Source: Solanum dulcamara (Eukaryota; Streptophyta; Magnoliopsida; Solanales; Solanaceae). Taken from it: DNA of 64,000 nucleotides. Position 1 is the stretch's first letter, and each line of letters starts with the position of its first letter. The notes under the pieces are model-generated. The model saw only the letters and a list, made by a program, of their open reading frames with translations. It did not search any database and was not told the DNA's origin. The stretch covers positions 10,227,256-10,291,255 of the forward strand of contig NC_077248.1 in NCBI RefSeq assembly GCF_947179165.1. The letters run 5' to 3'. This document shows, in pieces, positions 58,200 through 64,000 of this stretch. The position numbers were made by a program, and so were the translations under genes.

Positions 58200-59640
58200 G
58201 CAAAAGAAGTTAAATTAGTTTGAGCGAAGTAAGGTATGGAACCTGGTCCCCAAACCCCAAGATCGAACAGTAATAGGAACAAGATGGGTATTCAGGAACA
58301 AACTAGATGATCAGAGAACTATCACAAGAAATAAAGCTAGGCTTGTGGTTCAGGGTTACAATCAAGAGGAAAGGATTGAGTATAATGAGATATTCGCTCC
58401 AGTAGCCCGAATAGAAGAAATCCAAATGTTGATCGCATTTGCATAGAAAATGTATGTTCGTCAGCCACTAGGTTTTGAAAGCCATGAATATCCTAACAAC
58501 GTATACAAATTGGATAAAGCCCTTTATGGCCTCAAGAAGACACCACGTGTATGGTATGATAGGCTGTCCATATTTCTTCTTACACATGGATATATAAGAG
58601 GCAAGATCAAAAATACACTGTTTCTCAAGAAAAAGAGCCCTTATGTCTTAATCGTGCAAGTATATGTCGACGGTATCATTTTTGGAGGAACAGATGCACG
58701 TATGGGTGTCGAGTTTGCCAAACTTATGAGTAGTGAATTTTTTTTACCCCTCATTTTGGAGGATTTATAGTGTTTCCACATTTCCCCTCCAGTGTGACTC
58801 GAACTCAGGACCTACCGGTCGTGGGTGGAGGTAAGTGAGTAGTGAATTTGAAATGAGCATAATGGGAGAGTTGAACTTCTTTTTTGGACTTCAAATCCAC
58901 CAGTCATCATCAGGAACATCAATTAATCAACATAAGTACATCAAAGAACTACTGAAGAAATTTGACATACATGATGCCAAAGTACATGACACACATATTG
59001 CCACCACTACTAAGCTTGACAGGGATGAAGCTGGTTTCCCAGCCGGTGACACAAAATATAGAATCATAATTAGATCCCTACTATACCTCATAGCTAGTAG
59101 ACCAGACATAGTGTTCAGTGTCGGATTATGTGCACGTTTTCAGTCATCTCCAAAGGAGTCACACATGAAGGCCTTCAAAAGAATACTACGTTACCTTAAA
59201 GAAACTCAGAACCTAGTTTTCTGGTATCCTACAGGAGAATCCTTCGATCTAGTTGGATTTGCTGACGCAGAATATCTTGTAGATAGAAAAAGCACATTAC
59301 GTATGACATATTTTCTTGGACCAAGTCTGATATCATGGGACACATGAAAGAAAAACTCAATTTCCCTATCCACTATTGAAGCGGAGTATGTAGCTACTGC
59401 GTCATGTTGTGATCAACTCTTATAGATAAAACAACAACTCTTGGAATTTGGAATTATTATAGGATGCATACCAATAAGATGTGACAATACAGTGTGATGA
59501 ACATGGCTAAGAACTCGATCCAACATAAATGGACCAAGCACATTGATGTACGACATGAGGTTTTGTAAAACTGAAGATCAGGTGGCTGATATTTTCACCA
59601 AAGCATTAGGAAAAGAATAATTTGAGAAGAACAGACTGGC
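58200..59640 (+). pseudogene. Copia reverse transcriptase and RNase H, interrupted by a SINE
   Basis: From about 58220: VWNLVPKPQDRTVIGTRWVF, then ARLVVQGYNQEERIEYNE, and VRQPLGFESHEYPNNVYKLD. The catalytic YVDD box is YVDG here (near 58665), losing one metal-binding Asp. After the SINE insertion come MGELNFFFGLQIHQ, ASRPDIVFSVGLCARFQSSP and RILRYLKETQ. RNase H pieces (FADAEYLVDRKS, STIEAEYVATASCCDQ) run to about 59430, with stops between. Confidence 0.8.
58741..58836 (-). mobile_element. 96 bp SINE with 13 bp target duplication inside copia reverse transcriptase
   Basis: GAGTAGTGAATTT flanks the insert on both sides (58728-58740 and 58837-58849). On the minus strand the insert reads CACTTACCTCCACCCACGAC, then a box B-like GAGTTCGAGTC, and ends in an A-run. 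This is a tRNA-derived SINE, short or 5' truncated. Confidence 0.85.
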
Positions 59641-60099
59641 ACCTTAGTCTAATTTACCAGTCAAACTGACCAACCTCCCTTTTTGGCAAATCAATTGATA
59701 AGTAGTGATTTTATTTTATAGATATAATGTGACTTACTAACTCACCCGTGTACCGTATCAAGTACACACTTATGTTCAAAGAAATACTACAGCTACGGTC
59801 TGATGATATTACCCTTAGTTTTCTATAACAAGATGGAGAAACAAATTGACTGCACTCAAGAACCAGGTCCTTCCCTTGACAGGTAGGCACTCATCCTCTT
59901 GGTCTTTACTACTACAGTACATCTTAAATATATGTTCATATATCCAACTAGTACATTACTCTTGAACCTGGTCCTCTTACCTATATTATACATTCCAAAT
60001 GGGCGGAAAGTTCATATTTCCTCTCTAAATTTTAATAAGAAGCACGCTGACCTCGAGATTTTAACCGTCACCTCATCCTCAAATCACTCGTCAGAATAT

Positions 60100-61960
60100 C
60101 ATCAATGCCCATCAAATCTCCTGTAAATCTCTATACACTCATCACTCTCCAACCGTCACATCCATTGATTCTTTCTTCTCTACTAAAAAACCCTAACTGC
60201 ATCCGTGGAAGTTCCCACTCTCCCACCCACTACCCTCCTAGCAACAACCATTCTTCAAGAAAAGACTTCAACTATTACAACCCTTGTCGACTACTCCGAC
60301 GATGAGGACCCGACATCACCTCAGGGACATTTGCTCAAGAGGAAGATCACCCAAATCCTCAAATAGGCACACCATCTATTTTGCCATCGTTCCCCCTACT
60401 TATCACACTAATCAACCTCCTCCTCCACCATATGCCACCATTGAACCATACACCCCATCATCATCACCCTCACCTTCTAAAATCCCTAATCTTTCACCGT
60501 TCTTTTCTGCCACTAAACCCTTCACCCCATCGCCATCACCCCCACCCCTGAAAACCATAACCCTTCGTCCTTCCCTATTTCACCCACTAAAACCTCTAAT
60601 GTGTCTCATAATTGTCCTACCATAACAATTTCTCAACCATCTTTCTCCCAGCCCATGTCTTTGTCACCATCTCACCCTCCTTCCACTTCAAATAATGATG
60701 TTTTGCTGAATTACTTTTATCGGATTTCTCCTAACAGACCCCAGAAAACACATTGCTGTTAAAAGTGTGGGGCCTCGCACTCCGTTCACTCATAGCCAAA
60801 GGAAGGCCGAAGTAGAGGAGGCTATTGAATCCAATCGCAAACGTCCACGGAGTTGGGGTAAGTCTACACTAAATCCTGCCTCTCCTCCTATTGCCCTTGG
60901 TTTGACTTCTGATGAGTTTCTTGAGTATATGCATTCTGAACCCACCACCTCTAGTATTAAGCCAAACAGAAGTTTAGAAAAAAATTTTGCTATGGGGAAG
61001 GAGTTATATTTTTGGTCTAAGGTTGTTCGTAGAGGAAGGGTCATTGATCCGGAGGTCAGGGATTTGCCTATGGTTCAACAGTTGATTAGGCGTTTGAATT
61101 TTCAGGGTTTGGGACATCTCTTTGTGGATAATTCTTTAGTTGTTCATGAGTCTGAAATTGTTGAGTTCTATGCAAATCTAGTAGTCTTGGAGAATAATGT
61201 GGTTTATTCTAGAGTTCATGGGGTTGAGATTTTTTTAATTCTAATCGATTAGGGGAAATCTTGCAAATTCCTATAGTTGGGCTTACTGAATATGTTTGGA
61301 CTAAGGATGAAAATTGTATACTCATATCCAAGTTCACACAATGGAGGTAACTGTCAGACTTAAGAAAGTAATGAAAGGTGAAATGGAACCTTTTCATAAG
61401 TTGTTATTTGAAGTGGTGCATAAGGCAATCATTCCACGAGGGGAGAGAAGGCATAAAGCCTTATTTAGGGATATGGGGTTGGGAAATGCTCTTGATCAGG
61501 ATGAACACATAAACTGGTTGGTCCCTATAATTTATCATATGGTTAGGGTGGTTGATCCTAAACATGATCCTCACCAATTGACCTATGAGAACCTACTCAC
61601 TCTAGTATTTTATGCCTTCAATGTGCCTCTAGGTGAAGGGCGACGGGCCACAAAAAAGGATATTATTGATAAAACCACCATCATTTAGTGTGATTTCCTG
61701 CTCGTTGTCAATCTTGCTCCTATACCTGGTCCAAGGGTAGCTGGTTCAGTTGCCAGTTAATGGCTTCTCTCAATGTTGCTCGAGACCAGAACAATGATCT
61801 ATAAGCTGAGGTGAACACTCTGAGGGTTAATCTTGCTGGTGCATGAGGGGAAGTGGTTTCACTAAAGGATCAACTGATTAGACGGCAATAGGAAAACAAT
61901 GCTCGAGTGGACAAGCTTCTTCTTCTTATTGCTACCTCTCCTTCCTCATGTGCTCTTCCT
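60100..61960 (+). pseudogene. Third ORF of the copia element (env-like position; plant-transposon-protein-like)
   Basis: Between RNase H and the 3' LTR lies about 2.7 kb, much of it decayed coding sequence. It begins with a Pro/Ser-rich region (PPPPPYATIEPYTPSSS near 60415-60460). A conserved-looking part follows (60767-61252: FAMGKELYFWSKVVRRGRVI, RRLNFQGLGHLF, VEFYANL), and after a frame change 61314-61688 (MEPFHKLLFEVVHKAIIPRG, EHINWLVPIIYHMVRV, LTYENLLTLVFYAFNVPLGE). Near 61790-61930 is a likely coiled coil (EVNTLRVNLAG, VSLKDQLIRRQ). The FYANL-type domain resembles what databases call a putative plant transposon protein domain. Position, Pro-rich start and coiled-coil end match the env-like ORF of Sireviruses. 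No clear membrane segment is seen. Confidence 0.65.
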
Positions 61961-62362
61961 CCATAGACTACATAGCCTGTTCTTTGACTCTCTCTTAGTT
62001 GGATTTTGAAAACTATATATTTTTTATTCTTCTTTGTAAAGACTATGTTGGTTCCCTTCTGGGCTTAAATGTTGTGCTATCTTGCTTTTGTGTTTGGATT
62101 TGCTGCTTTGCGTTTTTTTTGTTATCTTCTATTGTTTGGATGGCTAATATCCTCAGATTGTGAGTACTTTGTGATTCCTCAAATAGGTGATAGTGTTGTC
62201 ATTTAAGGCTCTGAGTCAGCATACTCATATTATTCTATACCTCATTCACTTGCTCTTCATTTTGTGATGTCAAAAGGGGAAAGTTGATTTTTGTTGATTT
62301 TGTATTAAATATATGTACAGGTGCAGAAGGTATAAGGTTTGTCATCATCAAAAAAAAGAATT

Positions 62363-63108
62363 TGTTGACAACATTCAATTAGGTTTTGATAATGACAATT
62401 GAGAACTAGATTATGAGAACGAGGTTCACTTGTTGGACGGTGCAGTAGGCAGATGTGAGAAACTGGACAAAATCCTTATACAAGTCAAAGATGCAGAAAT
62501 AAAGAAAGACAACACAATAAGACTCCTATAAGGAAAAATAATAAAACTAAAATTGTATTTTTCTTGTATGACTCAACTAGGTCTTCAAAAACCAATGCTA
62601 TAAAAAGAAAAGGTCGCACAAAGGATTAATGGGCTTTTTGCAAATCTGATATTGAATTTCTTAATGCAAAAGGAAAGACAATAGTTCAAGAGAAAAATAT
62701 CGAAGAACGAAGAACTAGAGTTAGGTTTTCTTTCTGAATGTTAATTCATGTGTTTGAAATCTACTTTAAAATATTATTGAGTTATAATTTTCTAAGGTAA
62801 AAAGTGAGGCTTGTAACAAGCTAAGAAGTGGATTTGACTTCTTGGTGAGTTTGAGTTGTGATTATAGTTAATCGTTAGAGTTCAGGTACATAAATTAGTT
62901 CCTTAATTATTGAGTTGTAATTTAAAATCGTTCTTTGAAAGTTGGTAAAATTTGGTGAAAATCCTATGAGGTGTAGGTTATGGTATTTCTTTCTTTGAGC
63001 AAAGAGATTTTTCACAATAAATTATGTGTCTTGTCTTTACTGTTTACATTCGTATTACTAGTATAAGAAGCTGATTCTTGAAATTGTTAGGTAGTATAGG
63101 TTTCTTGA
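62363..63108 (+). mobile_element. 3' LTR of the copia element
   Basis: TGTTGACAACATTCAATTAG to GGTTTCTTGA; aligns with the 5' LTR apart from the tandem duplication and scattered changes. The terminal CA is not preserved in either copy. Confidence 0.85.
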
Positions 63109-63113
63109 GATAG

Positions 63114-64000
63114 TGTATCAATGTATCAATAGTATTACAGAGGATTAATTAAATTCAATCCTATATGATATCAAAATAGTATCAATATACCGACGGAGTA
63201 TCACAGAGGATTAATTCATAGTTGTGATACTGACATCATGTTGACGTCATGCGCAAAATAAGAAAAGAGCAAGTGGGATAGGCGCGTAAATAGTTTGGGT
63301 CATGGATCCATTAAGGGTAAATAGTTTGTGTTGAGTTCAATTTGGATAAATAGTTTTACTAATGAGTCTAATTTATGTAGTTTTTCCATTTTTTTAACCT
63401 AATCATATTAAATTATGGATTAGGATGGGCTGGAACCAAGCCCATATTAACAGCCCTAATACTTGGATGTATAAAATTTACTATTAAATTAATTTAATAT
63501 TATACTTCAATAAAATATTTTTAAAAAATATATAGTGATTGATGATGGCAATGGCTAACGACGATAGTTATGATTATGGATGTCGATTTAGAATGATGTT
63601 GGCTAATGATTGAGTTTGGGCGACAGCTAGTAGTGATGGTGGTCGGCGGTAGAGATTGATGGTGGTAGTTGGTGGTGACGGTTGATAATTGTGATGAATG
63701 ATGGTGATTACTAATGGTGATGGTGACTGACGATATATATATATAACGTGGTGACTAATTGTGATGATTGGTGACCATTGTGCTAATGGTGATTAATGAT
63801 GATGATTATAAAAAATGGCTAGTGGTATAATGACAACCAATTATGGTAATTGACAATTGGCATAATACATAAATTGGACCTTTAACTTGGCTTCACATTA
63901 TAATTTTGATCTTAAATTTTGACAGTGCATAAGTAGGCACTATAACTATCCAACATTTAAACAAAAAAATATTTTATTCCTACTTGGCAAAATACGTGAT
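63114..64000. other. Right flank of the copia element; TGATGGTGA-type low-complexity tract
   Basis: 63535-63850 is a GAT/GGT-rich low-complexity tract (GATGATGGCAATGG, GGTGGTAGTTGGTGGTGACGG, TGATGGTGATTACTAATGG). 63120-63230 has GTATCACAGAGGATTAATT-like direct repeats. 63865-64000 reads like the start of a Mutator-like terminal repeat cut by the window edge. No gene supported. Confidence 0.5.

Larger units (their letters stand above)
53686..63108 (+). mobile_element. Full-length but decayed Ty1/copia retrotransposon, 9.4 kb, Sirevirus-like layout
   Basis: The 5' LTR is 53686-54522 and the 3' LTR 62363-63108, both beginning TGTTGACAACATTCAA. GATAG occurs on both sides (53681-53685 and 63109-63113) as the 5 bp target duplication. 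A primer-binding site follows the 5' LTR, and an A-rich polypurine tract (AAAAAAAAGAATT) precedes the 3' LTR. The order is gag, protease, integrase, reverse transcriptase, RNase H, then an additional ORF: copia order plus a third gene. Stops and frame changes throughout all domains mean it cannot move by itself. LTR differences and a SINE in reverse transcriptase indicate considerable age. Confidence 0.9.

Noticed and set aside
60767..61688. A free-standing host gene at the third-ORF position
   Set aside because: It lies between pol and the polypurine tract of the same copia element, in the same orientation, with similar decay; no introns or promoter seen.
1..64000. CRISPR arrays, bacterial operons, rRNA or tRNA genes
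   Set aside because: Nothing of this kind is visible; tRNA-like boxes found belong to SINEs.

Overview
This window is nuclear DNA of a flowering plant, almost certainly Solanaceae (a Solanum-like genome). It is AT-rich, has intron-containing genes with GT..AG splice sites, and is crowded with repeat families typical of that family: RTE-type LINEs and SINE tails ending in TTG repeats, hAT and Mutator-like miniature elements, Stowaway MITEs, and Ty1/copia and Ty3/gypsy elements. No bacterial, CRISPR or rRNA features are present.

Layout. (1) 1-7.3 kb is a retroelement graveyard: a minus-strand gypsy pol fragment holding a hAT MITE, then a minus-strand copia pol fragment split by a 2.1 kb LTR-like insertion and bounded by a truncated RTE LINE. 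(2) 7.98-8.87 kb holds what I read as a minus-strand polycistronic cluster of box C/D snoRNAs with a TATA box, telo-boxes and a Site II element upstream. (3) 11.4-19.5 kb is a minus-strand ataxin-3/Josephin deubiquitinase gene of two exons, separated by a 7.26 kb intron full of LINE, SINE and MITE insertions. A 3.47 kb hAT transposon with a perfect 8 bp target duplication lies 294 bp upstream of its start codon. (4) 23.3-29.5 kb is intergenic, with MITEs, LINE pieces and the 5' end of an LTR element that has itself been hit by a 642 bp hAT element. (5) 30.2-44.7 kb is a direct tandem duplication of a 2-oxoglutarate/Fe(II) dioxygenase gene. Copy 1 is intact (350 aa). Copy 2 has a 1-nt frameshift, a retroelement LTR 65 bp upstream of its ATG, a Mutator-like element in intron 1, and an 813 bp solo LTR in its last codons. 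(6) 48.07-50.91 kb is an intact six-exon laccase (556 aa) with a near-perfect miR397 target site. (7) 52.07-52.44 kb encodes a small plant-specific basic protein. (8) 53.69-63.11 kb is a decayed full-length Ty1/copia element with both LTRs, a 5 bp target duplication, and an additional ORF between RNase H and the 3' LTR, as in env-like-ORF-bearing Sireviruses. (9) The end is AT-rich with a TGATGGTGA-type low-complexity tract.

The host genes are unrelated in pathway: a ubiquitin-editing enzyme, rRNA-modification guide RNAs, a specialised-metabolism-type oxidase pair, and an apoplastic copper oxidase likely under miR397 control. The common theme is insertion close to or inside genes. Several insertions can be ordered in time because they are nested or have an empty site in the paralogous copy.
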